From assembly GCF_000423185.1 (NCBI RefSeq), contig NZ_AUHM01000015.1:62001-126000 (forward strand): DNA of 64,000 nucleotides, in the 5' to 3' direction. The position numbers were made by a program, and so were the translations under genes. Each line of letters opens with the position of its first letter. Positions within the stretch are counted from its first letter, which is position 1. Under the pieces are notes generated by a model. The model searched no databases, was not told where the DNA came from, and saw only the letters and a program-made list of their open reading frames with translations. This DNA comes from Inquilinus limosus DSM 16000. Lineage in GTDB: Bacteria; Pseudomonadota; Alphaproteobacteria; DSM-16000; Inquilinaceae. This document shows, one piece after another, positions 27,213 through 36,352 of this stretch.

Positions 27213-27532
27213 AGAATCTCGGACAGATGATGAAGCAGGCGCAGGAGATGCAGGCCAAGATGGCCGAGATGCAGTCGCGCCTGGCGGAGATCGAGGTTCC
27301 GGGCCAGGCCGGCGCCGGCATGGTCTCGGTGGTGCTGAACGGCAAGGGCGAGCTGCGCTCGCTGAAGATCGACCCGAAGCTCGCCGACCCGGCCGAGATC
27401 GAGGTGCTGGAGGATCTGGTCGTCGCTGCCTTCAACGACGCCAAGGGCAAGGTCGAGGCCGCGGTGCAGGAAGAGACCCAGAAGCTGATGGGCGGGCTGA
27501 AGCTGCCGCCGGGGATGAAGCTGCCGTTCTGA
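27209..27532 (+). CDS. YbaB/EbfC-family nucleoid-associated protein
   Basis: A 107-residue basic/amphipathic protein that binds DNA as a dimer in characterised homologues. The N-terminal helix [18 protein letters not shown] and the central [19 protein letters not shown] are family hallmarks. It is translationally coupled to dnaX, the usual partner. The recombination gene recR, which often follows, is absent here; fmt comes next. Confidence 0.92.
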   Translation: MKNLGQMMKQAQEMQAKMAEMQSRLAEIEVPGQAGAGMVSVVLNGKGELRSLKIDPKLADPAEIEVLEDLVVAAFNDAKGKVEAAVQEETQKLMGGLKLPPGMKLPF

Positions 27533-27549
27533 GGCGCCTCGTCCCCCCA

Positions 27550-28467
27550 ATGCCCCTGCGCCTCGCCTATATGGGCACGCCGGATTTCGCGGTGCCCGCG
27601 CTGCTCGCGCTGATCGATGCCGGGCATGAGATCGCGGCCGTCTACACCCAGCCGCCGCGCCCGGCCGGCCGCGGCTACAAGCTGCAGCCCTCGCCGGTGC
27701 AGCGCGTGGCGGAGGAGCGCGGACTGCCGGTCCGCCACCCCAAGACTCTGCGCACCCCGGAGGCGCAGGCGGAGTTCGCGTCGCTGGGCCTCGACGCCGC
27801 GGTGGTCGCGGCCTATGGGCTGATCCTGCCGCAGCCGGTGCTCGATGCGCCGCGGCTCGGCTGCTTCAACATCCATGCCTCGCTGCTGCCGCGCTGGCGC
27901 GGCGCCGCGCCGATCCACCGCGCCATCCTGGAAGGCGACGCCGAGACCGGCGTCACCATCATGCGCATGGAGGCGGGGCTGGACACCGGCCCGATGCTGC
28001 TGATGGAGCGCGTCCCGATCGGCCCGGAAACCACGACGCCGGAACTGCACGACACCCTGGCGGCCCTCGGCGCCCGGCTGATCGTGCCGGCGCTGGAGGC
28101 CGTGGCCGCGGGCACTGCAGTGGAGACGCCGCAGCCGGAGGCTGGCGTCACCTACGCCGCCAAGATCGCGCCGGAGGACGGCCGTATCGACTGGGCCGAC
28201 GCCGCCGCGGTCGATCGCCAGGTGCGGGCCCTGACGCCGAAGCCCGGCGCCTGGTTCGAGCATGAAGGGGAGCGGATCAAGGTGCTGGCGGCCGTGCCGG
28301 CCGAAGGCTCCGGCGCGGCGGGCATGGTGCTGGACGACAAGCTGACGGTGGCCTGCGGCCGCGGCGCGATCCGGCTTCTCCGGCTGCAGCGCCCGGGCAA
28401 GGCGCCGGTGCCGGCGCGCGATCTGCTGAACGGGTTCCCGATCCCGGCCGGCACCATCTTGAACTAG
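27550..28467 (+). CDS. fmt: Methionyl-tRNA formyltransferase
   Basis: A 305-residue enzyme that formylates initiator Met-tRNA with 10-formyl-tetrahydrofolate. The N-terminal domain starts [14 protein letters not shown] and contains the formyl-transfer motif [14 protein letters not shown]; the C-terminal beta-barrel that holds the tRNA follows from about residue 205. Length is standard. It begins 17 bases after ybaB. The peptide deformylase gene, which usually accompanies fmt, is not in the window. Confidence 0.94.
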   Translation: MPLRLAYMGTPDFAVPALLALIDAGHEIAAVYTQPPRPAGRGYKLQPSPVQRVAEERGLPVRHPKTLRTPEAQAEFASLGLDAAVVAAYGLILPQPVLDAPRLGCFNIHASLLPRWRGAAPIHRAILEGDAETGVTIMRMEAGLDTGPMLLMERVPIGPETTTPELHDTLAALGARLIVPALEAVAAGTAVETPQPEAGVTYAAKIAPEDGRIDWADAAAVDRQVRALTPKPGAWFEHEGERIKVLAAVPAEGSGAAGMVLDDKLTVACGRGAIRLLRLQRPGKAPVPARDLLNGFPIPAGTILN

Positions 28468-28490
28468 GTACGGAATAAGATCCCAGGCCC

Positions 28491-28531
28491 ACCGTTGTCA
28501 CGGAAACGTCACATGATCCGGAGACAACGGT
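28491..28531 (+). promoter_or_regulatory. Inverted repeat covering the start of the SLC13-like gene
   Basis: ACCGTTGTC (28491-28499) and its exact complement GACAACGGT (28523-28531) could pair in the mRNA leader. The right arm directly follows the GGAG ribosome site and includes the first two bases of the GTG start, so the hairpin could hide the start from ribosomes. Function is inferred from position only. Confidence 0.35.
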
Positions 28532-29969
28532 GCCCGCCCGACAAACCCTCGCGCCGCCCCTCGCACCGGGCCGCCTGACCCTTCCCGAACCGCGGACGCT
28601 TCTCGCCCTCTCGCTGGCGGTCCTGCTGCCGGTCGCGGTCGATATCGGGCTGGCGTCGCTCGACCGGCCGGCCCGCGCCGCTCTGATCCTGTTCGGCCTC
28701 GCCGTCATCGGCTGGGGGCTGACGCGGCTGGACGACACGCTGGTCGCGCTGCTGGCGGCGCTCGGCATGGCGCTCTGGGTCTTCCCGGCGCCGGACCCGG
28801 TGTTCGCGGCGCTGGGCAACGACCTCGTCTGGCTGCTGATCGCCGCCTTCATCCTGGCGGATGCGTTGAAGCGGGCGGGGCTGGCCGACCGCCTGGCCCG
28901 GCTGGTCGCGGCGCGTGCCCGCACCCCGCGCACGCTGTTCCATGGGCTCGGCCTCGTGATGCTGGCGACCGCCTTCGTCGTTCCCTCGACCTCGGGCCGG
29001 GCCGCGCTGATGATCCCGGTCCATGCGGCGCTGGCCGGCGCCACCACCAATCCCCGCCTGCGCCGGGCCCTGGCGCTGCTGTTCCCGACCGCGATCCTGC
29101 TCTCCGCCTTCGCCTCGCTGACCGGCGCCGGCGCCCATCTGCTGGCGGCCGAGATGATCGGGCGCTGGACCGGCCGGCCGATCGGCTTCCTCGACTGGGC
29201 GCTGCTGGGCCTGCCTTTCGCCCTGGCCAGCACGGCGCTGGCGATCGAGGCGATCCTGCTGCTGTTCCTGACGCCGGAGGACCGCCGCACCCCGCTGGTG
29301 GCGCCGATCGCGACGGCGGCGGCGCCCGGGCGCCGCGCCGGCTCCGCGGGCGCGATCGCGGCCCTGGTCGTGCTCGGCTGGTTCACCGCACCGCTGCACG
29401 GCGTCGACGACACGCTGATCGCGCTGGCCGGGGCGCTGCTGCTGACCCTGCCGGGCCTGGGCGGTGGCGGGCTACGCGACGGGCTGAAGGCGGTGGAGTG
29501 GCCGCTGATCCTGTTCATGGCGGCGACCATCGCCATCGCCGACGGACTGGCCGCGTCCGGCGTCAGCGGCCGGATGGTCGGCGGCGCGCTCGACGGGCTC
29601 GGCGGCACGGCCCCCATCCTCGCCTGCGCCGGGCTCGCGGCGATCGGCCTGCTGCTGCATCTCGTGGTGCAGTCTCGCACCGCCCGCGTCTCGGTGCTGC
29701 TGCCGCCGGTCCTGGCCGGGGCGGCCGGGCTGGGGCTCGACCCCGCCGGCGCCGGGCTGCTGGTCGTCGCCGCAACCGGCTTCTGCCAGACGCTGATGGC
29801 CAGCGCCAAACCGGTGGCGATGTTCGGCCTGGCCGGCGAGGGCCAGGGCTACGGCCCGGCCGATCTTCTCCGTCTCTCCCTGGCGCTGCTGCCGATGCTG
29901 TTCGCGCTGCTGCTGCTCTTCGCCCTGGCCGTCTGGCCGGCGCTGGGCTTCGGCCGCTTCTCCCTCTGA
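28530..29969 (+). CDS. SLC13/DASS-type anion permease
   Basis: A 479-residue polytopic membrane protein with about eleven to twelve helices and two halves, each with an internal hairpin. VVPSTSGRAALMIPV matches the SN[T/S]-type substrate loop of the divalent anion:sodium symporter family. It is followed at 19 bases by glycerate kinase, so it may import glycerate or a related hydroxy acid; that pairing is the only clue to substrate. The GTG start has GGAG seven bases upstream and no better in-frame ATG exists. Confidence 0.8.
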   Translation: MPARQTLAPPLAPGRLTLPEPRTLLALSLAVLLPVAVDIGLASLDRPARAALILFGLAVIGWGLTRLDDTLVALLAALGMALWVFPAPDPVFAALGNDLVWLLIAAFILADALKRAGLADRLARLVAARARTPRTLFHGLGLVMLATAFVVPSTSGRAALMIPVHAALAGATTNPRLRRALALLFPTAILLSAFASLTGAGAHLLAAEMIGRWTGRPIGFLDWALLGLPFALASTALAIEAILLLFLTPEDRRTPLVAPIATAAAPGRRAGSAGAIAALVVLGWFTAPLHGVDDTLIALAGALLLTLPGLGGGGLRDGLKAVEWPLILFMAATIAIADGLAASGVSGRMVGGALDGLGGTAPILACAGLAAIGLLLHLVVQSRTARVSVLLPPVLAGAAGLGLDPAGAGLLVVAATGFCQTLMASAKPVAMFGLAGEGQGYGPADLLRLSLALLPMLFALLLLFALAVWPALGFGRFSL

Positions 29970-29988
29970 CCCGCTCCTCGAGGACGAC

Positions 29989-31209
29989 ATGATGATCACT
30001 CGATCGAACAAGCCGATTCGCGTCCTGCTGGCCCCGTCCGGCTTCAAGGAGGGGCTGGGCGTGGCCGATGTGATCGACTGCATGGCCCGCGGCGTCCACG
30101 CCGCGCTGCCACAGGCCGAGATCCTGTCGGCGCCGATGGTCGATGGCGGCGAGGGCTTCACCGAGACGCTGGTGGCCCTGACCGGCGGCCGCCTGCACCG
30201 GGTCACGGTCACCGGCCCGGTCGGGCAGCCGGTCGAGGCGCAGTTCGGCTTCCTCGGCGGCCGGGGCCGCATCGCGGTGCTGGAGATGGCGTCGGCGGCC
30301 GGGCTGCGCTTGGTGCCGCCGGACGCTCGCGATCCCCTGCGCACCACCAGCCGCGGCGTCGGCGAGCTGATCCGCGCCGCGCTCGACGCCGGGGCGCGGC
30401 GCATCCTGGTCGGCTGCGGCGATTCCGGGATCAATGACGGCGGCGCCGGCATGGCCCAGGCGCTCGGCATCCGCCTGCTGGACGCGACTGGGGCCGAGAT
30501 CGGCTCCGGCGGCGGCGCGCTCGCCGCGCTGCGGCGGATCGACCTCGGCGGCCGCGACCCGCGGCTCGACCGGGTGCGGATCGACGTGGCGCTGAACTGG
30601 CACAACCAGCTGCTGGGGCCGCGCGGCGTCAGCCGCGTCTTCGGGCCGCAGAAGGGGGCGACCCCGGCGGCGGTCGAGGCGCTGGAGCAGGCGTTGGAGG
30701 CCTATGCCGCGGCGGTGCGGCGCGACCTCGGCATCGAGCTGCGCGGCATGCCGGGCAGCGGCGCCTCGGGTGGGCTCGGCGCCGGGCTGCACGCCCTGCT
30801 CGGCGCCAAGCTGCACCCGCGCTACGACATCGTCATGCGCTACATCGACATCGACGCGCTGCTGCGCCGGGCCGATCTGGTGCTGACGGCGGAGGGCAGC
30901 CTCGACGGCCAGACCCCCTTCGGCAAGGTGCCGTCGGAGATCGCCCGCCGCGCCAAGCGCTACGGCCTGCCGGTGATCGCGCTGGCCGGCACGGTCGGGC
31001 CGGACGCGCATCTCAACCTCGCCGCCGGCATCGACGCCTATTTCAGCATCCTGAAGCGTCCCTGCTCGCTGGCGGAGGCCCTGGCCGAGGCGCCGCGCCT
31101 GGTCGCCGATGCGGCGGAGCAGGCGCTGCGCATGGTGCTGGCGATGGCGAGCATTGGCGCTTCCCGCCGGGGCGGCCGTGGCGCAGCGCACGCCCATTCT
31201 CGGGCATGA
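29989..31209 (+). CDS. Glycerate kinase (GarK/GlxK family)
   Basis: A 406-residue glycerate 2-kinase. The N-terminus PIRVLLAPSGFKEGL, the MVDGGEGFTETL block and the GCGDSGINDGGAG motif are family hallmarks; the C-terminal half carries LTAEGSLDGQTPFGKVP. It phosphorylates glycerate to 2-phosphoglycerate, feeding glycolysis. GAGGACGAC lies just before the ATG pair. The co-linear permease upstream may supply the substrate. The last ~20 residues (Arg/Gly/His rich) exceed the usual end. Confidence 0.92.
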   Translation: MMITRSNKPIRVLLAPSGFKEGLGVADVIDCMARGVHAALPQAEILSAPMVDGGEGFTETLVALTGGRLHRVTVTGPVGQPVEAQFGFLGGRGRIAVLEMASAAGLRLVPPDARDPLRTTSRGVGELIRAALDAGARRILVGCGDSGINDGGAGMAQALGIRLLDATGAEIGSGGGALAALRRIDLGGRDPRLDRVRIDVALNWHNQLLGPRGVSRVFGPQKGATPAAVEALEQALEAYAAAVRRDLGIELRGMPGSGASGGLGAGLHALLGAKLHPRYDIVMRYIDIDALLRRADLVLTAEGSLDGQTPFGKVPSEIARRAKRYGLPVIALAGTVGPDAHLNLAAGIDAYFSILKRPCSLAEALAEAPRLVADAAEQALRMVLAMASIGASRRGGRGAAHAHSRA

Positions 31210-31217
31210 GAAGTGAC

Positions 31218-31238
31218 GGGGCGCACACGATGCGCCCC
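31218..31238. terminator. Hairpin between convergent glycerate kinase and lipoprotein operon
   Basis: A perfect 8-bp stem GGGGCGCA / TGCGCCCC with a five-base loop, placed between the two convergent transcripts. No T-run follows. Confidence 0.5.
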
Positions 31239-31251
31239 GCCGGCCGCTACT

Positions 31252-31677
31252 TCAGTCGACCTGCTGCGCCGTCAGGAACATCGCCTTTTCCAGTGCGGCG
31301 AAGAACTGCTGATAGGGCAGCGGATCCTCGACCGCCTGGTTGTTGTAGTCGGCGTTGGCGCGGACCAGCAGTTGCGTCGTCCCTCTCGGCCGGACGCTGA
31401 CTGTCATGCGCAGGGCATAGCCGTCCAGCTTGGTGCCGCTGACTGTGCCCAGGGTGGCATTGGCGTTGTCCACGACGAAGCCGAGGTCCTGCAGCGTGGC
31501 GATGACGGTGCGCAGGGTCTTCTGCTGGTCCGTCGTATCGAACGCCCGGCTCTGGATGCTGCGCAGCTGGACCGCGGATGCCGATGTCGCCAGCACCTGC
31601 TTTCGGCTGTCGTCCTGACAGGCGGCGGCTGAGAGGGTCGCGGCGAGGACGATCGCTGTGGCAATGATCTTCTTCAT
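31252..31677 (-). CDS. Small lipoprotein, paralogue of the next gene upstream
   Basis: A 141-residue exported protein. A signal peptide (residues 1-19) ends at C20 in the context SAAAC, a non-canonical lipobox because position -3 is Ala. The mature protein has RSIQSRAFDTTDQQ followed by LQDLGFVVDNANATLG, the same pattern as in the 31691-32215 product, then a beta-rich part ending PLPYQQFFAALEKAMFLTAQQ. It is the third gene of a compact three-lipoprotein operon. I recognise no described function; an envelope role is inferred from the leader. Confidence 0.75.
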   Translation of the reverse strand: MKKIIATAIVLAATLSAAACQDDSRKQVLATSASAVQLRSIQSRAFDTTDQQKTLRTVIATLQDLGFVVDNANATLGTVSGTKLDGYALRMTVSVRPRGTTQLLVRANADYNNQAVEDPLPYQQFFAALEKAMFLTAQQVD

Positions 31678-31690
31678 TTTTGTGTCTGAC

Positions 31691-32215
31691 TCAAATCTCG
31701 TTGGCCGTCAGGAATACGGACTGGCTCAGCTTGTCGAAGAATTCCTTGTAGAGCTGAGGGTCGTTCAAGCCCTCGATCTTCGAGACTTGGCCTCGGGTGT
31801 TCCAGACATAGCGCTGGAAGGTCACGCGGACGGCGGTGGACTTGCCGTCGCCGATCGGTCGCGTCACCAGGCTGGCCTTGATCTTCTGATCCTTGTCGAA
31901 GGCCTGCGGCACCCCCGTCAGGGCGGCGAGCAGCACTGCGCCGACGACCTGCCCGGTCTCGGTCGCGTCGCGGTTCTTGCTGGCGGCGATGACGCCGACC
32001 GTCGTGTCGCTCTGGTCGATGGTGAAGCCGAGATCCTGCAGCACGCCGGCGCTGGCCTGCAGCAGCTTGCCTTCATCGGCGCTGTCGAAGCGCCGGGTCT
32101 GGAGCTGACGCTGCTGTAAGCTCTCCTGGGACAGCTGCAGGGCCTCCTTGGGAATACCCTGGGCACAGCCGGCCAACAACAAGGCGGATAATGCCGCCAG
32201 AAGCATGCGTTTCAT
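31691..32215 (-). CDS. Lipoprotein with the FDxxDexxLLQDLGF pattern
   Basis: A 174-residue lipoprotein with a perfect lipobox LAGC (C17). After a helical stretch (EALQLSQESLQQRQLQTRRF) comes LQDLGFTIDQSDTTVGVIAASK, a small alpha/beta domain, then a hydrophobic glycine-containing segment and a beta-rich end with the FFDKLSQSVFLTANEI tail shared with its paralogue downstream. The intergenic gaps are 23 and 13 bases, so the three genes form one operon. Function unknown. Confidence 0.78.
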   Translation of the reverse strand: MKRMLLAALSALLLAGCAQGIPKEALQLSQESLQQRQLQTRRFDSADEGKLLQASAGVLQDLGFTIDQSDTTVGVIAASKNRDATETGQVVGAVLLAALTGVPQAFDKDQKIKASLVTRPIGDGKSTAVRVTFQRYVWNTRGQVSKIEGLNDPQLYKEFFDKLSQSVFLTANEI

Positions 32216-32238
32216 AATCGTGGTCCCCGAACGGAATA

Positions 32239-32718
32239 TCAGAAGGCGCTGGACCGATAGGCGAAATCGCGCACCCGGTTCTGATTATCGAACTTGATGA
32301 TGATGGTGATGGTCCGCTGGGTCTGCGAAACCGCGCCCGCGGATTGGCCGACGCCGCCCCCGACTCCGCCACCGAGCAGTCCGGCCCCGATGCCCGCGCC
32401 GCCGAGCACCAGCGCGTTCACCCCGCCCGAGCTGGTAGAATAGGCGGTTTCCGTCGAGACGCGGTCGTAGACCCAGACCTCACGCCGCTGCTCGTCGGTG
32501 GTCACCATGTTCGGCGAGCCCAATATCTCGACCACCTGGCCGGCAGACATGCCGACCCTGATCTCGCGCTGGACCGTGCCGATGGTGAGCCTGTCGCCCT
32601 GGTTCGCGGAAACCGCCTGGCGGTGATCCTGAGCCGACATGCAGGCTGAGACGGCCAACAGGCCCGCAATCAACGCTCCGTCGGCCATGCGACGACGGAG
32701 CAATGTCAATGCGACCAA
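32239..32718 (-). CDS. BamE/OmlA-like lipoprotein with a glycine-rich segment
   Basis: A 159-residue product. The TTG start was chosen because GGAGGGG lies six bases upstream and the added residues supply the RRR n-region of the leader; an ATG at 32688 would leave a leader without positive charge. The lipobox is VSAC (C26). The domain REIRVGMSAGQVVEILGSPN resembles the SmpA/OmlA (BamE) fold, and GVNALVLGGAGIGAGLLGGG forms a glycine-zipper-like stretch that could insert in membrane. It heads the three-lipoprotein operon. The BamE likeness is a fold impression; the true BamE of the Bam complex may be elsewhere. Confidence 0.72.
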   Translation of the reverse strand: MVALTLLRRRMADGALIAGLLAVSACMSAQDHRQAVSANQGDRLTIGTVQREIRVGMSAGQVVEILGSPNMVTTDEQRREVWVYDRVSTETAYSTSSGGVNALVLGGAGIGAGLLGGGVGGGVGQSAGAVSQTQRTITIIIKFDNQNRVRDFAYRSSAF

Positions 32719-32918
32719 CGAATCCCCCTCCGAATCCGCATTACGCCAATGATCACAAGCGGCTGTTGAACACGCTTCTGTTCGACCTCTAAACCATAAA
32801 AATCGGATCGAATGCCTAACATTGGCGGAGCGGGATGGGGCGTGTAAAGCCCGAATATACTCTCCCCGCACGAAGGCTGGATCTGGCGCTTCCCGCCGGG
32901 GCCGCTATGGTGCGGCGC

Positions 32919-33782
32919 ATGGCGCGGTACAAGCTCACCATCGAGTATGACGGACGGCCCTTCGTCGGCTGGCAGCGGCAGGCCCATGGCCTGTCGGTGC
33001 AGCAGGCGATCGAGGAGGCGATCTTCCGCTTCTGCGGCGAGGAGGTGCGGATCACCGCCGCCGGCCGCACCGATGCCGGGGTGCATGCGGCGGGGCAGGT
33101 GGCGCATGCCGACATCGCTCGCCCGACCGACCCCGGCACGGTGCGCGACGCGGTCAATTTCCACCTGAAGCCGCTGCCCGTGGCGATCCTGGCGGCGGAG
33201 GTCGTGGACGACCGGTTCGACGCCCGCACCTCCGCCATCCTGCGCGCCTATCGCTACCGCATCGTCAACCGCCGGGCGCCGCTGGCGCTGGAGGCGGGGA
33301 AGGCCTGGCAGGTGGCGCGGCCGCTCGACGCCGCGGCGATGCACGAGGCGGCGCAGCACCTGGTCGGGCATCACGACTTCACCAGCTTCCGCGCCGCCGA
33401 ATGCCAGGCCAAGTCGCCGATGCGGACGATGGACCGGCTGGACGTGGTCCGCCGCGGCGAGGCGATCGAGATCGAGGCCGAGGCGCGATCCTTCCTGCAC
33501 CACCAGATCCGCAACATCGCCGGCACGCTGAAGCTGGTGGGCGAGGGCAAGCACCCGCCCGGCTGGGTCGCCGAGGTGCTGGCGGCGCGCGACCGCGCCG
33601 CCGCCGGCGCCACCGCGCCGCCGGACGGGCTGTGCTTCCTGTGGGTGCGCTACAGGGATGAGCGGGCGACCAGCTCGATCCAGCCGGCCAGCAGCTCGGA
33701 GGCCAGCGCGTCGAACACCACCAGCCCGGCTGCGATCGGCACGTCGACCTCGACCGCGGTGCGCAGCACGAAGCCCTCGTAG
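32919..33782 (+). CDS. truA: tRNA pseudouridine(38-40) synthase
   Basis: The enzyme that makes pseudouridine at positions 38-40 of the tRNA anticodon arm. The protein starts [20 protein letters not shown] and has the catalytic-aspartate motif [11 protein letters not shown]. The usual family end (GLCFLWVRY) is at about residue 246, but no stop follows and the frame runs another ~40 Ser/Ala/Thr-rich residues into the oppositely directed neighbour. The extra tail looks like non-selected read-through. An ATG four codons earlier (32907) is an alternative start. Confidence 0.92.
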   Translation: MARYKLTIEYDGRPFVGWQRQAHGLSVQQAIEEAIFRFCGEEVRITAAGRTDAGVHAAGQVAHADIARPTDPGTVRDAVNFHLKPLPVAILAAEVVDDRFDARTSAILRAYRYRIVNRRAPLALEAGKAWQVARPLDAAAMHEAAQHLVGHHDFTSFRAAECQAKSPMRTMDRLDVVRRGEAIEIEAEARSFLHHQIRNIAGTLKLVGEGKHPPGWVAEVLAARDRAAAGATAPPDGLCFLWVRYRDERATSSIQPASSSEASASNTTSPAAIGTSTSTAVRSTKPS

Positions 33783-34231
33783 AGGTAGCAGGCGGCGGCG
33801 ACGGCGATGGCAACGAGGACGCCGAGCGCCCCGGGAAACAGGCCCACGGCGTCGAGGATGATGCGCACGAACTGGGCGAGCATGATCAGCAGCGCCGCCC
33901 AGTTGTAGGCGACGATCGCCTCGGGCAGGCGCCGGCCGCGGTCGAGCCAGGGCAGGATCCAGGTCAGGGCCGCCGGCATCAGCGCCCAGCCGGCGACGAA
34001 GCCGAGCGTCTGCACGATCAGCGGCAGCGGCTGCAGCAGAAGGGGCCATCTGTCGCCCAGGAACAGAAACTGGGCGATCATGTAGAGCGGGAAGGCCAGC
34101 ACCGCGGCGAAGAAGCTCTTCGCCGCCCCGTCCGGCGAGATGTCGAACATGGCCATGCCGCCGACGTCGCGCCGGGCCAGGCGCCAAGCCCCCCAGACCC
34201 CGCGGATGATGTCGGCCGAAGACACCGCCAT
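33650..34231 (-). CDS. Membrane protein of unknown function
   Basis: A 193-residue inner-membrane protein with about five hydrophobic segments, one of them beginning [20 protein letters not shown] and another [16 protein letters not shown]. It follows dapE with only 5 bases between, so it is co-transcribed with dapD-dapE. The same position next to dapE is often taken by a small conserved membrane protein in alphaproteobacteria. No catalytic motif is visible. Its 3' end overlaps the extended truA frame by 133 bases on the opposite strand. Confidence 0.8.
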   Translation of the reverse strand: MAVSSADIIRGVWGAWRLARRDVGGMAMFDISPDGAAKSFFAAVLAFPLYMIAQFLFLGDRWPLLLQPLPLIVQTLGFVAGWALMPAALTWILPWLDRGRRLPEAIVAYNWAALLIMLAQFVRIILDAVGLFPGALGVLVAIAVAAACYLYEGFVLRTAVEVDVPIAAGLVVFDALASELLAGWIELVARSSL

Positions 34232-34236
34232 GGCCG

Positions 34237-35418
34237 TCAGCCCTCCTCCGGAAAGCTGTCCTCGAGCACCGCCTGGTAGATCCGGGCCAGCATCTCGATG
34301 TCCTCGACCGGGACATTCTCGTCGGTCTTGTGGATGGTGGCGTTGACCAGGCCCAGCTCGACCACCGGCGCGTAATCCTTGACGAAGCGGGCGTCGGAGG
34401 TGCCGCCGGAGGTGCTGAAGGCCGGCCGGCGGCCCGTCACCCGTTCGACCGCGCCGGCGACCCGCCCGGTCAGCTCCCCCGGCGCGGTCAGGAAACTGTC
34501 GGCGCCGCTGTGCAGTTCCAGCGCGTAATCGCCGCCGACCGCATCGAAGCGCTGGCGCAGCCAGGCGCCCAGGCTCTCCGCCGTGTGCGTGTCATTGAAG
34601 CGGATGTTGAAGACGGCACGGCCCTCGGCCGGGATCACGTTGGCGGCCGGGTTGCCGACATCGATGGTGGTGATGGCCAGCGTCGACGGGTCGAAATGGG
34701 CGCTGCCCTGGTCGATCTCCGGCCCAGGTCCCAGTGCCGCCAGCATCTGGACCAGCCGGGGCAGGGGGTTGTCGGCCTTGTTCGGATAGGCGACATGGCC
34801 CTGCACGCCGCGCACGGTCAGGCGGCCGGTCAGGCTGCCGCGCCGGCCGATCTTCATGGTGTCGCCGACCGCCTCGCTGCTGCTCGGCTCGCCGACGATG
34901 CAGGCGTCGATCGCCTCGCTGCGCGCCGCCAGGGCCTGCAGCACCTTCACCGTGCCGTTGACCGCCTCGGCCTCCTCGTCGCCGGTGATCAGCAGGCTGA
35001 TCGAGCCGCCGAATCCCGGCCCACGCGCGGCCAGGAATCGCCCGGCCGCGGCGGCGAAGGCGGCGACCGCGCTCTTCATGTCGCAGGCGCCGCGGCCCCA
35101 GATCCGACCCTCGGCGATCCGGCCCTCGAAAGGCGGGAAGCGCCAGCGCGTCTCGTCCCCCGGCGGCACCACGTCGGTGTGGCCGGCGAAGCAGAGATGC
35201 GGCCGGCCCGTGCCGATGCGGGCGTGGAGGTTGTCGATCGGCGCCGTGCCCGGCGCCTCGAACCGCATCCGCTCGCAGCGGAAGCCCAGCGGCGTCAGCG
35301 CCGCCTCCAGCACCCCCAGCGCCCCGGCATCGGCCGGGGTGACGCTGGGGCAGCGGATCAGCGCCTGGGTCAGCTCGATCGGGTCGGGGGCGGCCGGGCC
35401 GCGGTACGGAGGCACCAT
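34237..35418 (-). CDS. dapE: Succinyl-diaminopimelate desuccinylase
   Basis: A 393-residue M20-family metallohydrolase that removes succinate from N-succinyl-LL-diaminopimelate in lysine and peptidoglycan synthesis. Metal-binding motifs include FAGHTDVVPPGD and GRGACDMKSAVAA, with the acid base in ITGDEEAEAVNGT. Length is typical. It sits 6 bases after dapD. No clear ribosome site precedes the ATG, so translation may be coupled to dapD. Confidence 0.94.
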   Translation of the reverse strand: MVPPYRGPAAPDPIELTQALIRCPSVTPADAGALGVLEAALTPLGFRCERMRFEAPGTAPIDNLHARIGTGRPHLCFAGHTDVVPPGDETRWRFPPFEGRIAEGRIWGRGACDMKSAVAAFAAAAGRFLAARGPGFGGSISLLITGDEEAEAVNGTVKVLQALAARSEAIDACIVGEPSSSEAVGDTMKIGRRGSLTGRLTVRGVQGHVAYPNKADNPLPRLVQMLAALGPGPEIDQGSAHFDPSTLAITTIDVGNPAANVIPAEGRAVFNIRFNDTHTAESLGAWLRQRFDAVGGDYALELHSGADSFLTAPGELTGRVAGAVERVTGRRPAFSTSGGTSDARFVKDYAPVVELGLVNATIHKTDENVPVEDIEMLARIYQAVLEDSFPEEG

Positions 35419-35424
35419 GGAAGG

Positions 35425-36267
35425 TCAGTCGCGCAGCAGCTCGTTGATCGAGGTCTTGGCGCGGGTGCGCTCGTCGACCCGCTTGACGATCACGGCGCAG
35501 GCCAGCGAGGGCCCGGGCGAACCGTCGGCCAGCGGCTTGCCGGGCAGCGACCCCGGCACCACCACCGAATAGGCCGGCACCCGGCCGTAGGTGACGGTCC
35601 CGGTTTCGCGGTCGACGATCTTGGTGGTGGCGCTCAGGAACACGCCCATCGACAGCACCGAGCCGCGCTCGACGATCACGCCCTCGACCACCTCCGACCG
35701 GGCGCCGATGAAGCAGTCGTCCTCGATGATCACCGGGTTGGCCTGCAGCGGCTCCAGCACGCCGCCGATGCCGACGCCGCCCGACAGGTGGCAGTTCCTG
35801 CCGATCTGGGCACAGGAACCGACTGTGGCCCAGGTGTCGACCATGGTGCCGCTCTCGACCCGGGCGCCGACATTGACGAAGCTCGGCATCAGCACCACGC
35901 CCGGCGCGATGTAGGCGGAGCGGCGGACGACCGCGCCCGGCACGCTGCGGAACCCGGCCTCGCGGAAGCGGTTCTCGCCCCAGCCCAGCGTCTTCGGCGC
36001 CACCTTGTCGTACCAGACGGCGCCGTCGGGCCCGCCCGGGACCACCTTGCTGTCGGTGATGCGGAAGGACAGCAGCACCGCCATCTTCAGCCATTGATGG
36101 GCCTGCCACTGCCCGTCGATCTTCTCGGCCACGCGCAGAATGCCGGAATCGAGGCCCTCCAGCGCCGCCTCGATGGCGTCTCGGGCCGGGCCCTGGGTGG
36201 CCGGGGTCAGGCTGTCGCGGTCGGCCCAGGCCTGTTCGATGGCGGTCTTCAGCGCGGTGTCGGTCAT
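35425..36267 (-). CDS. dapD: 2,3,4,5-tetrahydropyridine-2,6-dicarboxylate N-succinyltransferase
   Basis: A 280-residue acyltransferase that succinylates tetrahydrodipicolinate with succinyl-CoA in lysine/diaminopimelate synthesis. The centre shows the left-handed beta-helix hexapeptide pattern and the family phrase [18 protein letters not shown]. The start [14 protein letters not shown] and end TSINELLRD are typical. It is directly followed by dapE. Confidence 0.95.
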   Translation of the reverse strand: MTDTALKTAIEQAWADRDSLTPATQGPARDAIEAALEGLDSGILRVAEKIDGQWQAHQWLKMAVLLSFRITDSKVVPGGPDGAVWYDKVAPKTLGWGENRFREAGFRSVPGAVVRRSAYIAPGVVLMPSFVNVGARVESGTMVDTWATVGSCAQIGRNCHLSGGVGIGGVLEPLQANPVIIEDDCFIGARSEVVEGVIVERGSVLSMGVFLSATTKIVDRETGTVTYGRVPAYSVVVPGSLPGKPLADGSPGPSLACAVIVKRVDERTRAKTSINELLRD

Positions 36268-36352
36268 GGCGGGAATTCGGCAATCTCAGGTGTCGGGCCC
36301 GCACGATGGGGCGGCCCCGTCCGGCTTGTCAACGCCACCTCTAGCCTAAGTG

